From positions 4,278,001 through 4,342,000 of the forward strand of contig NC_081335.1 of the NCBI RefSeq assembly GCF_022539665.2: a stretch of 64,000 nt of DNA. Direction: 5' to 3'. Shown one piece after another: positions 49,464-61,872 of the stretch (the first letter of the stretch is position 1; the number at the start of each line of letters is the position of its first letter). Below the pieces are notes generated by a model that ran no database searches, was not told where the DNA came from, and worked only from the letters and a program-made list of their open reading frames with translations. The DNA comes from Daphnia carinata (taxonomy: Eukaryota; Arthropoda; Branchiopoda; Diplostraca; Daphniidae). The translations under genes were made by a program, and so were the position numbers.

Positions 49464-52400
49464 ATGGCTGCCAGTGGCAAAACGGGTTCGGCCCTTGCTT
49501 CGACTGGCAAGATCGTCAAACCGGGTCAAACTCGTCCAACCAGTGTCACCTCGCAATCTTCTAGAAGGGCGCAGACGACGCTGACGTCAGCGTCGCGACG
49601 TAATGGCGCATCAGCACCCGTACTGCAATCGCGGAAGTCCAGCCTAGTGTCTACCACCTCAACTACATCCGTCAACAGCAGTAGTCAGCAGAGAGGCTTG
49701 AAACTTCGTCCTCACAATCAATCCGTCTTGCCTGTTCTTTGTGTCTACTCGGACCAAAATCAGCTGGTTCGCAAGGAACAATTTCGCGCCCCAGCTCCTG
49801 CTTCAAATCAAGCCAAAGTTCAAACCAGGCACAACAACGAGAACGTCCAAGCTCCCCGCTCATCCGTCCCCAGCAACTCATCCGGTAGCCAGATTCCGGT
49901 AGCAACGCAGGCCAGGGCCATTCATATGAAATCGACGATTTCATCGACTGCTCGTGTGGGCAACGCCAACAACAACAGCATCAGTAATAATGGGGCCAAA
50001 CGCTCCAAAATGACCGTTCCGCGTTCCAATACAATGAAGGTCCCGCAGCCCGTTGCAGCGCCGCCGTCAAACAATAAAAGCAAAGGTAAAAGCAAGAAAA
50101 AAAAAAGCGGAAGAAAAGAAATTAGGTAAATTCAAGGTTTTTGCAATTCTCCCTGCCGCTAGATGGCAATGAGGCGAGTGAATAACCCCTAGGGCAATGT
50201 CATGGAGGTAGAGGAGGAATTTCGGGTCTTTTGGGGTAAGAAAAAAAAAGGAATTTTTTTTATTCCAATCCCCCTTGGGGGTAGCCATGACAACAGACCA
50301 AGGTCGTATGTTTGTGCGGCGTGGAATGTGTCGTTTTTCGATATAGAAAAAGCGCCCACATTTTAGCCAGTCGGTGCGAGTCATTCTCTCTCATCTCTCC
50401 AAGCCAGGGAAAATTATTACTCTTCAGTTTGTGGTCTGTTTGTGGTGGCGGTGCTTCTTTTCTCGTCGACATTTGCGTTTGTTTATTTCGGAAGCACGCT
50501 ATTTTATTCGTTTCGATTCACTCACCGGGATCAGTAGTGTGTGCTTGACTGAGTTTTCGTACTCACCATTTTTTTGTTTCCCTTCTCTTTCCCCCCCGGA
50601 AATCCACAAGTGGGTGCCATTCTTTCGTACTGTCGTCCTTAGCCCCCCCATCAATTATTGGATTTCCGCTTCGGCTTCCCTCCTAATCAAGTGAGTTAAT
50701 TGTGCACATTTGCCTCTTTCTTTCCTTCAACGTTAAACGTAATTATTTCGTCTGCCGCATAGATATAGAATCTGTTAAAGAATGAATGTAATTTTAAGCA
50801 TCGAAACGTTTCGAAGGAGGGGGAAGGGTTTGGGAAAATGAACATTAAAGAAAACGAGTATCTTTTTGTCCTAATGTTGGTGTTAGTTTCTCATTCCGAC
50901 GTAGGTGGAAATGAGGGGCGTATGCAGCGCGGCGACGGCTGACAGCAACAACATTCAACGAGATGAGAAAACGAACGAAAGAGAGGGGAGGGTGTGAATG
51001 TTTTCACAGTCACGCATCGACATTTTTCTCGACTTGCACCATCCAGCCATGTTTTCACAACAACAAAATATTCTTCTTTTTTTTGGTTTTTCACCTTTAC
51101 GTAATGGCTTCGTCGTGAGTCATTGTATCATAGAAAATAGGTCTTTTTTCATGGTTGACCGCTAGATGGCATCATGAGTATAACTATTACGCCAAAACAA
51201 AATAAAAAACTATTATTATTTTGATGTTTCCTGTGCGGTTCGATGGAATAACACAAAACTACCGCTTCGGGCTACAGGAATTCAGTCTTCGCCTGTTTTT
51301 TGTGCTACCCAGAAAGATGTTTTTGTTGACTTTGCCTACGGGTCTTTTGATTTGTTGTGGCTTACGCATCGTATCATTCGTATAGAAAAGAGGTAAAAAA
51401 AAAAACGTTACGGAAAATCCGGTCTGCTCTGCTTTCGCACAGAAAAACAAAACTCGCATGTCACGCGGGGTTATTTTTTTACGGTGTATTGGCATCAAGG
51501 TTTTCCAGTTACTTTCATTTTTCTTTTTACCCATAACATTAACTCTACGTTGCGTTGGAAGAGGCACAGGAACGTGTTTTGATTTTGCCGTATCATTCGA
51601 ATTTAGGTTTGTCATTGTTAGTTGGGGGGGGGGGGCCTCAAGGATGTATTGCCCAAGAATCTCTTGGCAATCGATTGCAACTTTGCAAGTGGTTTTGTTT
51701 TTCCCCTTTCTTTTTCCGAGAGCCATGTTATGTAATGCCCCCGGCGGAGTTCAATGATGCGACAGAGCAACGTCAGTTACGATCTCGTCGATGACTTGAT
51801 GAGGCCAACACCCGTACCTGGTGGGCGACCACCAAATAGCCGTTACATTTCAATCCCTTCATGCATGGATAAATCAATTCTTTCTACTACTGATTTAGCT
51901 TTTTCGTTTCATGTGAAACAAAACCAGGATCATAAGCCTATCATCAACTAAGGCCAATCAATCTGATCAGCCAAACCGAAATGTGTGATCTAAAGAGAGT
52001 CGAGAGAGAAGAAAAAAAAGGACGAAATAGTTTTGATTTGCTTTCTAGGTTACGTCGTTTCTATTTCGAGCCCACCCTACCTAAAGAAGTGAAAGTTGTT
52101 AGCCCGTGCGTTCGCCCTGGCGACAACCTGGAACTGTCAGCCTTTGTGAAGAAGGGGGAATGTTAAAATCAGAATCGTTTTTGTTTTCTTTGATTGGGTG
52201 GTTTGAGGAATAAAAAAAGGATATACAGATGGAAAGGAAAGAGAAAGCCATGATATTGTTATATGGTTGAAATTGGCACGTTTATCTATTGTAAAATATC
52301 GTTACTTACCTTTGTTCCATCTTTTTCAAAAGCTTATCTCGTTCGTTATTTTTTTTTAGCACACTCACTCAACGGTTTTTATTTTTCAATTTTGTTTTGA

Positions 52401-55400
52401 CAGGAATTGAGAAAGTGAATCGACGCCGGAATGAGAAGAGCGTTCCGCCGCTTCAATCCCGTAAAGCGGAAATGACAAGTGGCGTCTCCTCTTCCTCTGT
52501 TGGACCGAACCAAAACAAACCGACGGCCAATCCCCAGCTTCCTGGCTTGTCGGGCGCCCGTCCAACTACCACTAGCAGTAGTACTAGTAGTATTGCCGAC
52601 GGGTCGGTGCGTGGTTCAGTTGCCGCTCAGCCTGCCTGTCGAGTGGAGTCGACCAACAACGTGCTCCCGTTGGCTCAGCGTCCTTCAACCGTTACTTCTC
52701 TACCTTGCAACGCTAGCAAGAAAGTGACAAGCGCACGGAACCATTCCAAACCGGCTCGCATCTCCACAAGCTGCGTTTTTGCTCCGCCTCGTCCCTTTCA
52801 CTCGTCCGTTCGTGCGCTGGTGGCAGATAACCCCGACCCCAAACTCGACGAGTCTCAAGGATCGCCAGCCGTCGTCGCCAACCATCATGGCCCGCTACTT
52901 GTGGATGGCGCCGTCGCTGCCGGACTAGCCGACGCCACCGATACGTCTTCAGTCTGTGACAGAGACACTAATTACGTCGTGTTTGACTATCCTGAAGCTT
53001 TGAAGGAACCGGATCATTACAGTCAAGTGGTTGTGGGCGAACGAGAAGAAGAGGTTAAAGAGTCACCGCTGTTAAATCAACAAGATCACGACGTCATGGG
53101 CACTTACCCGGATACAGTCGGATACAGTTCCGAAAAATCGACCGATGACGCCAGCTCTGCTGCTGACGTTCCACAGCAACACGCGAAAGAAGATGATCTC
53201 CTCGATGACTTCTTTAAATTTGTTTCCAACGGTACGTGACACACTTTGCATACCTGTACGTTTGTTCTTCTTTCCCCGTTAACGTCTTTTTTATTTTTTT
53301 AGAATTTCAATTTGTCTTTTTTTTTTTTTTTCAATTTCTCGCTTTCTGCGTGAGGTGCATTCAATGCGGGTCCAATGACGTATCTCTCGTGACGTTCGCT
53401 TTTATTTTTTCGTGTCTTTTGTGGTTTTTACGATGAAAGTCTTGTCGGGTTTGAGGCGGATTTCCCGTCGTCACATGAAGTTCCGACGACAGCAAAAAAC
53501 GGAAGATATGACGGCACCCCCCCCCCCCCCCCCCCCCAAGACATGAAATTGCATTAATGCATACCGCTATTGTTTTCATAATTCATTTTTCTCATCGAAA
53601 AAAATGTCTTATGTTTTCATTTCCTCGTTTTCTTTTTTTTTGTTCAATAGAAAACCTGAGAAAAGTGACGGTTGTGAAGACAGTTCAAGGCCTGGGTCTG
53701 AGCGTGACTGGAGGCGTCGCCTCCTCTGCAATAGGCACAGCGGGATTTTCACCGCCATCGACGCTCGACGCAGCCTTTGTCGCATGTTCCTGGCCAGGAT
53801 TGATTCGTATCAAAAAGATCTTTCTCCACGGAGCCGCCTGGCAAACGGGTCAGCTGGCTGTCGGTGATGTTTTGTTGGCCGCCAATGGGCAGCCGCTTAC
53901 CGGCTGCACCAACTATGTAAGTCTCTTTCTCTCTCGCAACTTATTTTTAATTCTACATGGCTTCTTTTTGAAATCGTATTATCCACCTGGCATTAGGAAG
54001 TCGTTTTGAGGTGAGGGGGAAGAAAAAAAAATGAGACCCTACAGGGATATATTTTTTTTTTTTGTTATTCATTAACCTTTTTTTTATTAATGGGAACCTG
54101 TCCATCACGCACTTAGGATTGAAGGTCAAAACACAATCTATTCCGCAATGGTCACCTTCAAATAGGGTACATTGTCCCAGGAATCAATTTATCTGATTTC
54201 CCTTTAAACAGTTCTCGGGATTCTCTCGTACACTTTTCGTTTCAAAAATTAGGGATTACGAAATAACAAGATTGGGCAGATAAGAATCTGTATGTTTTTT
54301 CTCTAGAATTTTTTCTTTTGTTTCAAGACTCGTTTGCGGAAGAATTTCAAGTCTTCAACTGAAATAATGATGATCTGACTGTATAATAGTTAATGGCAAG
54401 ACCGCGAAGAGTGTCTTACCTCTACTTTTGATAATGAGGGCGCATTTCGTGTCTCACGGCTCAGACAGCGAAGGTCATGTCTGTTGCGAGGAGGACGGAA
54501 AAATAAAATGCCGTGTACCATTTTTTTTTATTCTGTGGCGACCGGATACGCCTTCAGCCTCGAGGCGATCCGTCAAAGAGACTGTAACGCAGCACACCCT
54601 GCGGGTCGTGATGAATCCGGTGTGTGTGTGTGCGTTCGCATTGTTCTTTTTCCTCTAGCGAAACCCCCATTTTTTATTTCGTGCTGACGCATTCAAAGGG
54701 GGAGGTAATATCAGAACGACCCCAAAAAAAGGGCCAGCATATGATAAATCATTGAACAGAAGGGCACTGAACGGCCATTTTTTGTTTCCTACCGTCCGTA
54801 TCAGGCAGTCGTTTGAATATGATTATGTTCAACCAAGAAGAAACATGCTCAGAGCATGACTGATCATCTGTCCGTGTTGTAATAACATCGTCTTTATTTT
54901 TTTTTTTTGCATGAAATCTAAATGACTTTGATTTTTGAAACTTAATTTTATGTTTTCTCATTACAGGAAGCCTTGGAGGTGTTGCGCTGTTCGCCGCGTG
55001 AGACTCACCTTTTGGTGTGTCGCATCCCGTCTGAAACGGCAGAGAAGATGGGCATTCACCCTCCCGAGACGCCCACAGCCTCATACTCTAGTCATACTAA
55101 CTGGCTCTCACCTGTGTTGACTCTCAGCACGCTAGGCGTAAGTGGCTCACCAACATTTCGTTTGAATAATTTTCCTATTATTATTATTTTTTTTTCCCCC
55201 TCTACAGGAATTTGAAATTAGCATGACCAAAGTGAATGGCAGCTTGGGCTTTACTTTGCGGAAAGAAGATGAAAGCATTTTGGGACATTATGTTCGCTCG
55301 CTGGTGAAAGAACCTGCCATTTCTGACGGGCGTATCAGTCCAGGAGATAAGATTATCAGCGTAAGTATTTTTCTCGCCACTTTTCGCATTGTTGGCTAGT

Positions 55401-57101
55401 ATATACGAAAATCTAACCCGATGACACACGCGCTAAAAACTCGATAACAGGTGAATGGAGTAAACATGTCGGAAATGAGCCACGCTGAAGCGGTTGCGTT
55501 TCTACGTCGATGCCCGGACTCGGTCACGATACGGCTGTTCCGTGACTCGGCCGTTACGCCGCTTTCACCATTATCGCCAACCGAGCCAGAATCGGGATTG
55601 AACCGACCTCGCCCACTCCTCAGGTGTGTTTTGATATACTTTTGCCAACCGCTTCTTTGTTGGGGAAAATGTAAAAGTGTTCTATTTTATTTAACGAAAA
55701 ACATTTGTGGACGTTCTGGTTGCAGACAAGAAGCGCAAGACTTGCTTCACGATTTAGCAGTGCGCAAGCAAGGTGGTTCACGAGGTGGTTCACCAGCTCC
55801 GGCTCTATCTGGCTCTCCTTGCTCACCCCGTCGTCGTCGACTGACAAAAACACCAAGCCCCGATTTAGCAACGGTCGTCAAAGATAGTAAGTTGTTTTTT
55901 TTGTTGTTTTTTTTTTGTTGTAGAAGTATTAAATGAATCGTTTTATTCAAGGATTCGGATCGCCATCTTCTCATAAAGACAGTTGCTGCAGTCTCCCTCC
56001 CAATTTCACAACGTCGCCGCCTATGAGCCCTCTACCTGAAATGGACATGGAACGCGATGCTATGGCTAATAGTCTAGATCTCACGGGTAAAACAATTGTT
56101 CTCTTTGTAGACGTGTCAGCAAATTTATAAAATGAAATGTGATTTTTTTTTTTTATAGATTCAAATTCAGCATCGTTCCACACCCCTTCAGGAACGACCA
56201 GAGCGTCGCGACCGGATTTTCTCGACCTCAGCAATTCGCTGGTGAAGAAGCAACGATTCATGTTCACGCCACCCAACGATCATCCACCGTCGGGTTTCGA
56301 AGAACGTCAAGCGGGTGATGGGCAACCCGAACCGCCAGTTCTCGACCAGGTCGAACTGGAGATCTCAGAGTACCTCACCCCGAATCGAATGGCCGATTCG
56401 ATCCTTGACAATTGCTCTAGAAAGAGCTTCAGTGGATCGTTTTGTATACGAGACGATTCAGTAACTGACCATCCGGCCATGGGCAGTGTATTGGAGGAGA
56501 CAATGGATGAAGAATTTGTCTCTTTCCAATCGAATTCGACAATGGAGCGGTACGCACCGCAGGGGCTGTCTGATCACGATCTCAGTAACCGCTTCCCTCT
56601 TTGCGACAACTCCGGAGCCAATCGTGGAAAAGACGGTCTGGTGAAATGGAAAGGCATCGTTCTTACGCCGGACGAAGAATATGCCGAAGAAGCTCATCTG
56701 GGATTGGTAAAATAATTTCACAAGTATTTTAATTTAAGACCTGAATTAATCTTTTTATTTTTTCGTTTTGTCCCAACCAGATCCAAACGATTGAACTTAA
56801 CAAGGGATGGAACAGTCGTTTGGGATTTAGCGTAGGTCACGATAATGACGGGCAACTTGTAATCAGCGCTATTTACGATGAAAGTGTTGCAGCTAAAGAC
56901 GGTCGATTGAAAGTTGGAGATCACGTCTTACGGGTACATATCATCGCCATTTGAAACCAAATCTTTTTCATTCTTTTAACGTGTTTCCTTTGTGTTTAGG
57001 TCAATGGCGAGAAACTTGAAGGTTGTCCGAAAGATTACGTTATCGATATTCTGCGTAAAACGAGAGGTCCAGTTGCTATTACCGTCCGCAAAATTGCTTA
57101 A
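49464..57101 (+). CDS. Three-PDZ-domain scaffold protein
   Basis: Eleven exons: 49464-50085, 52404-53231, 53651-53916, 54967-55137, 55208-55360, 55451-55623, 55726-55886, 55952-56086, 56159-56706, 56781-56933, 57000-57101; 1103 aa. Residues 1-480 are disordered (Ser/Thr/Asn-rich, basic KSKGIEKVNRRR). PDZ1 (about 488-600) has GLGLSVTGG and a long inserted loop before IKKIFLHGAAWQTG. PDZ2 (about 632-712) has SLGFTLRKE and ISPGDKIISVNGVNM. PDZ3 (about 1020-1102) has RLGFSVGHDNDGQL and LKVGDHVLRVNGEKLEGCP and ends the protein. The region between PDZ2 and PDZ3 is Pro/Ser-rich with possible phosphorylation sites. It probably tethers membrane-protein tails at the cortex. It lies directly downstream of the KIND-FERM-PDZ gene; together they resemble one FRMPD2/PTPN13-type protein. 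AATAAA at 57478. Confidence 0.88.
52049..52166 (+). CDS. Alternative terminal exon giving a short PDZ-less isoform of the three-PDZ gene
   Basis: Exon 1 of the gene has a second good donor at 50126 (ATTAG then GTAAAT), 40 nt beyond the one used for the long form. It ends in phase 2. The acceptor at 52041-52048 (CTTTCTAG) starts an exon in matching phase that reads LRRFYFEPTLPKEVKVVSP and CVRPGDNLELSAFVKK, then stops. The product would be 259 aa, lacking every PDZ domain. The phase match and protein-like composition support it; no transcript is available. Confidence 0.45.
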
Positions 57102-59410
57102 GAGACGATTCTTCTTTTCTCAAATGTCCCTCTCGTCTTCATATTTCGTTCTCTTTTGTCCCGTCCGCGTGCCAATTTACCTACCAAATACTGTCTGGAA
57201 AAAAAAATAAGCAATGTACTAATCATGCAAATGATAGATCTTATACCGGCATCCAACTCTTTTTCGTGTGTAAAGCCAACCCTTCTCTTCTCGTTTTACC
57301 AAATAGCCTCCAAGGTTTGTCGCACACTTAATTTAGTGCCATTACATAATCCCTGATAAATAGTCCTTAGCGCCGTAAGCGTATCGGCTGTGGCCTTAAA
57401 GAGTGTATATGGTTTGTGTGCCTGTACAAAGCAGTTACTAACTTAATGTAATGATCACAAGATGTCGAACCGGTTTTAATAAAAGTTTTCTACGAACATT
57501 TTACTTAAGTGTTGTGCATAGTCATCCTTTCTGCTCCCTTCGCTTTTTATGACGAAATTTATTATATATTTCTTGTTGAACGAAATAAAATGTTTAGTTG
57601 AAGATCATCTTTTTCGTTTTTTTTTTCTTAATTAGAATTTAGACAAAAGTTAGTTTGTAAGTTTAACTTTAAAGAACTGCAACAAATTCCACTATCCAGT
57701 TGTTCCTACTGTACTTTTTATGTACTTGTATTCGAAACCTGTTGAACTAGTTCATTTGTTCTGTCAAAATTTCCCAATCGAGTAGCATCTACACATTCTC
57801 AGGACTTAATGACGTTGTTCTGCGATTTTTCAGTCGTCCGTCACAATTCATTAGATAACATTTGAATTCATCGTTAGTTTTGTTTACGTGCTCGTCGGTA
57901 AAGCAGACGTTATTCAACGTTATTCTACGCAGTTTTCTTTCAATACGTCATCCTCATTAGAGGTTGTTGGTCCAGAAATCTAAACTGAACCGAACGTGCT
58001 GTTCAAGATTCCACGAATGTTTCACTCGTCAACCTGTTTTCTTATTAAAAAGTTTGGACTCGCCTAAACCAGCTATTTGTTCTTCGATCCGTTCTGCACG
58101 AGCGTAATGTGAAATCCTCAATATATCGATTTCTTTGACAGAAATTTGTTCCATGAATAGAGTCGTCTGCTCTCTATTCCTGATGTAAGCCTTTTTTATT
58201 TTTTTTACATTTCAAACGTGCTCGTAAATATAAAGAAAATCACGAATTTTTTATTCATGTGCATGCGGTGCAAGAACAATGCCCCACCACGTGCCGTGAA
58301 GCAAAGTGGGGAGAGGCAAATAAAAAAAACTTGTTTCTCTTCCCTCCCACCATTGTCCACCTCGCCTTTGCTGAGGGCATGGCATTGGATTTGGCCGTTG
58401 AATTATCACTTTGGCGAGAACTACAGTATGAGGTGATGTAATTGCATAATTTAAATCATACAACCGTCCTACGCCCTTGTACACGCAAATCTTTTTGTCG
58501 TTTCTTCGACCAGAGACGCCTTCCTTGTTGCCTTGTGATTTTTACGTTGCAAAATGAACCATTGAACCGAACTAGTTTCTCACGGAATTAAATTACCTTT
58601 TGAAAGCTAAAGGAACAAAAACCAGCTGGGTAATAAGAAATTTACTGTGTTTATTACTCTCCATTGAAACAGGCCATCAAAATTACGTTATGAGTACTTT
58701 TATTTTATTTTCCCTAAATCGTGGATTGCATCTGTTTGGATATGTCGATGAAGATTGCACTAAGGCTAAGGCATTAAAGAATTTCTTTCGCAAACCCTGC
58801 TGGATTGTTTGTCAAATTAATTGGGTAAAAGCAATACTAAATTGCAGAAGACGAACAACGATCAAGTTATTCCGACGAACTTTCAAATATGGCTACATTT
58901 GGTTTGAACTAGAATACGTAAATGGATGTTGAACACATAATATGGCTCGGAAGCTTTTAGGCACTGTGGTGAAAGCTCCTTGACCCAGAAAACTACATAC
59001 AGTTTTTGAATTAAATTAGTGAAATAACTTGTGATAGCAATCTGTTGTCCTGTTGAATCTAAACCATGTGTTTTCGTGGTAATATCTAGGGTTTTGATTT
59101 AAAAAAAAAAGAAAAAGTCGGGCTTATTCTTGTCGGGCTTAAAATTTTGACTTGGAAGAGTTTGGCAAAACTTAATGTCTAACCACTAGATGTCCACGCA
59201 AATTTACGACCTCTAGCCTTCGGCAATCTATGGCAATCCGTTTTACATAAAAAAAAAAAAAAATCGCACTTTTTTCTCTTTTTTCTACCCGTAGCCATCT
59301 ATCAGTCGGTTTCGTTATTACAGGCATGTAAGCAATTTCAGTTAATTGTATCCCATTAGCAGTTAATTGAGTAGCGTGGCTGGAGAACAACGCGTGGCTG
59401 GAGGAACAAT
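57102..59410. other. 3' region of the three-PDZ gene and intergenic DNA
   Basis: Poly(A) signal AATAAA at 57478, another AATAAA near 57583. Open frames at 58218-58484 and 58600-58932 lack splice context or family resemblance. A CTCF-like sequence lies at 59183-59196 (CCACTAGATGTCCA). Confidence 0.5.
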
Positions 59411-59416
59411 TGAAAA

Positions 59417-60357
59417 ATGGATAAGATAATAAAACAAAAAAATGGTAAGTATAAACATTATTATATTGGTTTTCAATTATTAATTATTGTTTATTAGATC
59501 AAATTATGAAGCTGCAGGCCCAGTTATTGGAACAACACAAAATATTAGATAACAAAGCTAAGGATGGTAGGCCTAACACGTAATGATTCTATTTATTTGC
59601 TTTTATTCATTCGTGTTTTGTAGCTCAAATTTTGAGTCTTCAAGCTCAGCTAGGGGAAAAGAACAAATTGGAACGGAACAGTTTCCAAACAGTGAAGGAG
59701 GTTTTTCAAAACACATCTCTAACTGAACGTGAGGATGAGTTGGCATTAGGCGAACACAGCCAGGTACCTAAAGTTTTCAAATAAGAATTCAAAATAAGTA
59801 TAGAATTTTAAAAAAACAATTATTTATTGCTTAGTTATTCAGTCCACCACATGACAGTGTGTTAAATTTAAATTCTGTTAGTGCTGCACTAAAAGAATCG
59901 TTAGTAATAAGCTCATGCAGTGAAGGAACTGAACAATTGTGGGAACGTATTTGGGCCGAAAATGGGTGTGGTACAGAAACCCAGAAATGGCACAAGTTCA
60001 ACATGAAACATGGATTAGGTACTTTTCGGTTTTTTGTCTATCGAAAAAGTATTTTTAATGCTATTATTTTGCATTCACAGATTTTAACGTGGGATCAAAT
60101 CAAGTCTGGAAGTGTTACAGGATGGAAGAGTGAGCCTACAGATGAAAAAACACAGAGTGCATTACCATTAAGGTATGAGGTAAATTAATAGAGTATGCAA
60201 ATTGTCTAATGAGAAGTACCATCTTGTGTGAATGAATCCAGTACAACAGCAATCCTTTATAGTTCTGTCACAGCTAGAAGCCTCAAATAATTCTGCTTCT
60301 CTGTCTAAAGAACAACTTGTCCTTTATGTTCAGAGTGTTGGGAAACTGGGTACTTAA
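59417..60357 (+). CDS. Short coiled-coil protein, duplicated, unknown function
   Basis: Six exons, 59417-59444, 59498-59566, 59624-59763, 59835-60018, 60121-60179 and 60250-60357; 195 aa. The N-terminal half is a coiled coil with Gln/Leu/Lys heptads (QIMKLQAQLLEQHKILD, AQILSLQAQLGEKNKLE). A second region follows (EQLWERIWAENGCGTETQKW). The end may differ: further open segments near 60396-60423 and 60528-60674 (YHSRALYNEVNLQF, conserved in the other arm) suggest extra or alternative 3' exons. The fifth exon acceptor at 60120 was preferred to the one at 60080 because it keeps the frame open into the conserved next exon. No family recognised. Confidence 0.6.
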
Positions 60358-60853
60358 ATGGCCCTAAAGATGTTTTAATTTTGCTGCTATTGCAGAGATG
60401 AACATCATATATGGACTCTTTAGGTATGAAAGGATTTTTCTTCAGATAATTTTGAATTTATGAGGAAGAATTTCTCCTCCTTTTTGCCAACCAGGTCTTA
60501 TCTACCAAAAAAAATTTTATCCTATAGGAAAGGATTTTCATGTACTGGGAACACAACTATCAACAATGCAACATTCTACAGGTGCTAGTTTATCATTCAA
60601 GAGCCTTATACAATGAAGTTAATCTGCAATTTGTATGTCCTTTCCCAAGCTTCCACCAGAAGTTGAATCTATGAGTCATGTAAGTTCCATGATCAACAAT
60701 TGATGTGTTTAACGGTGTTGTTTTTCTTTTCTCTGCATAGGTTAATAGTAACATTGGATCTGAAAAGATTCTTGGTTGGGGCAAGACACTGAATAAATTG
60801 TATTGATTGGATGGATGACATGACATTTCTATACGTCATTCGGATTACCGGAT

Positions 60854-61265
60854 CGGTATTTTATATTTAAAAAATTGAAGTGCATATCTGGGCTCCCTTC
60901 TTTTCCGAAGCCCCGTTTCCCCTTGACTCATAATAAGCCCGTAGGGGGTCATGCCCCTACTGTACGGTATATATAAAAACAACATATACCGAGGTTTGGA
61001 GGGCTCTGGCCGGAAAGGGGACGTGGGGTGCCGCTTCGTCCGATGATGTGTTCACGGAGGGTGACGTGGCTGCCCACAAATCCGAACTAAAGGTTAATCG
61101 CTCCTGTAAAAATGTTCCAAATCTTCAGCTCTTCTTCCGGCTTCTCTTAGCCAATCACCGGGTAATCTCCCCGGTGGGTCAACAAGGCAGTGTCTCCCCC
61201 TGCCTGGGTTGACGGCAACTTTTGAAAGGGGTAATTGTGCCTTTTTAAAGTTGCAAAAATAATTG
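60854..61265. other. Hairpin-rich core, left arm copy (possible structured RNA or mobile element)
   Basis: 412 bp with a series of perfect inverted repeats: 60941-60960 (7-bp stem GTAGGGG), 60965-60991 (8-bp stem CGGTATAT), 61156-61176 (7-bp stem CACCGGG), 61178-61213 (nested stems GTCAAC and GGCAG) and 61215-61254 (nested stems GCAACTTT and AAAGG). The last three are separated by a single G each. The copy in the right arm (62143-62553) differs by three substitutions and one indel. No ORF is conserved. Confidence 0.75.
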
Positions 61266-61550
61266 GAATGTGCAGAGAATTGTCAATAAATTTTTTTTTA
61301 TAAAATGTTTTTGCAAAATTTTTTTCTTTCATTGTCTGTGTGTGCTTTGTTCACACATTACATTTATCAACTCTTTTTTTTATTTAGCTTGCTCAATTCA
61401 TTTTTATGGTTTTTGCCACCGTTGTATCGCTTATCTGTTAGTATTCAATTAGTATTTATTACACTTCTTGACTTCTTGAACTTAGACAAGGAACAACGTG
61501 TAATACCTGGATATTTTCTGAAGTAATTTTATACTTGTATATTGTTTTAC

Positions 61551-61617
61551 TGGTATGGGAATCGATCCCCAGACATTCAGCGTGCAACGCCGATGCTCTA
61601 ACATTGAGCCACGAGAT
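61551..61617 (-). other. tRNA-like sequence (probably non-functional), Ala-type anticodon
   Basis: Minus strand has an A-box-like TGGCTCAATGTTAGAGC, a 5-bp anticodon stem around loop GTTGCAC (anticodon TGC) and a near B-box GGATCGATTCC. The acceptor ends do not pair, so it is a tRNA relic or a tRNA-derived SINE head. Confidence 0.4.
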
Positions 61618-61721
61618 ATATCTATTATATTATATCTATTATCGCATATCGTATGTTATAGTCTAGGATGTTTATGTAGTCTTTCACAAGTATATATTTA
61701 TCTTTTTATAGCTTTCATAAG

Positions 61722-61795
61722 GTTCATAGCTCTGTGGTAGAGCATTCAGCTGCGGTAACTGTTACCCTGGGTTCAAACCTTAGTAGATGTATAAA
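61722..61795 (+). other. tRNA-like sequence (probably non-functional)
   Basis: A-box-like TAGCTCTGTGGTAGAGC and B-box-like GGGTTCAAACC, but the anticodon arm is poor and no acceptor stem forms. Confidence 0.35.
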
Positions 61796-61872
61796 GATCT
61801 ACGTTTCAATTTTATTCAAAGTGTAAATGCAAGTCCGCAATTGACTAGAAAAAAGCTAACCTGACATCATAT

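Larger units (their letters stand above)
59411..61455. repeat. Left arm of a large inverted duplication
   Basis: From about 59411 this arm matches, as reverse complement, the stretch 61935-64000. It carries the coiled-coil gene, then the GC-richer hairpin core, then an AT-rich end. The gene part matches at roughly 90% and the core at about 99% by hand alignment. The right partner runs off the window, so true length is unknown. Confidence 0.9.

Noticed and set aside
51754-51951. 65-codon open frame inside the first intron of the three-PDZ gene
   Set aside because: It looks protein-like, but no acceptor gives a phase that joins to exon 1 with either donor, and it has no hydrophobic or domain signal.
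58600-58932. 110-codon open frame downstream of the three-PDZ gene
   Set aside because: No conserved features and no upstream or downstream exon partner.
60081-60133. Alternative fifth exon of the coiled-coil gene ending in MEE
   Set aside because: It is possible by phase, but the acceptor at 60120 keeps the frame open into the next conserved exon, so that model was preferred.
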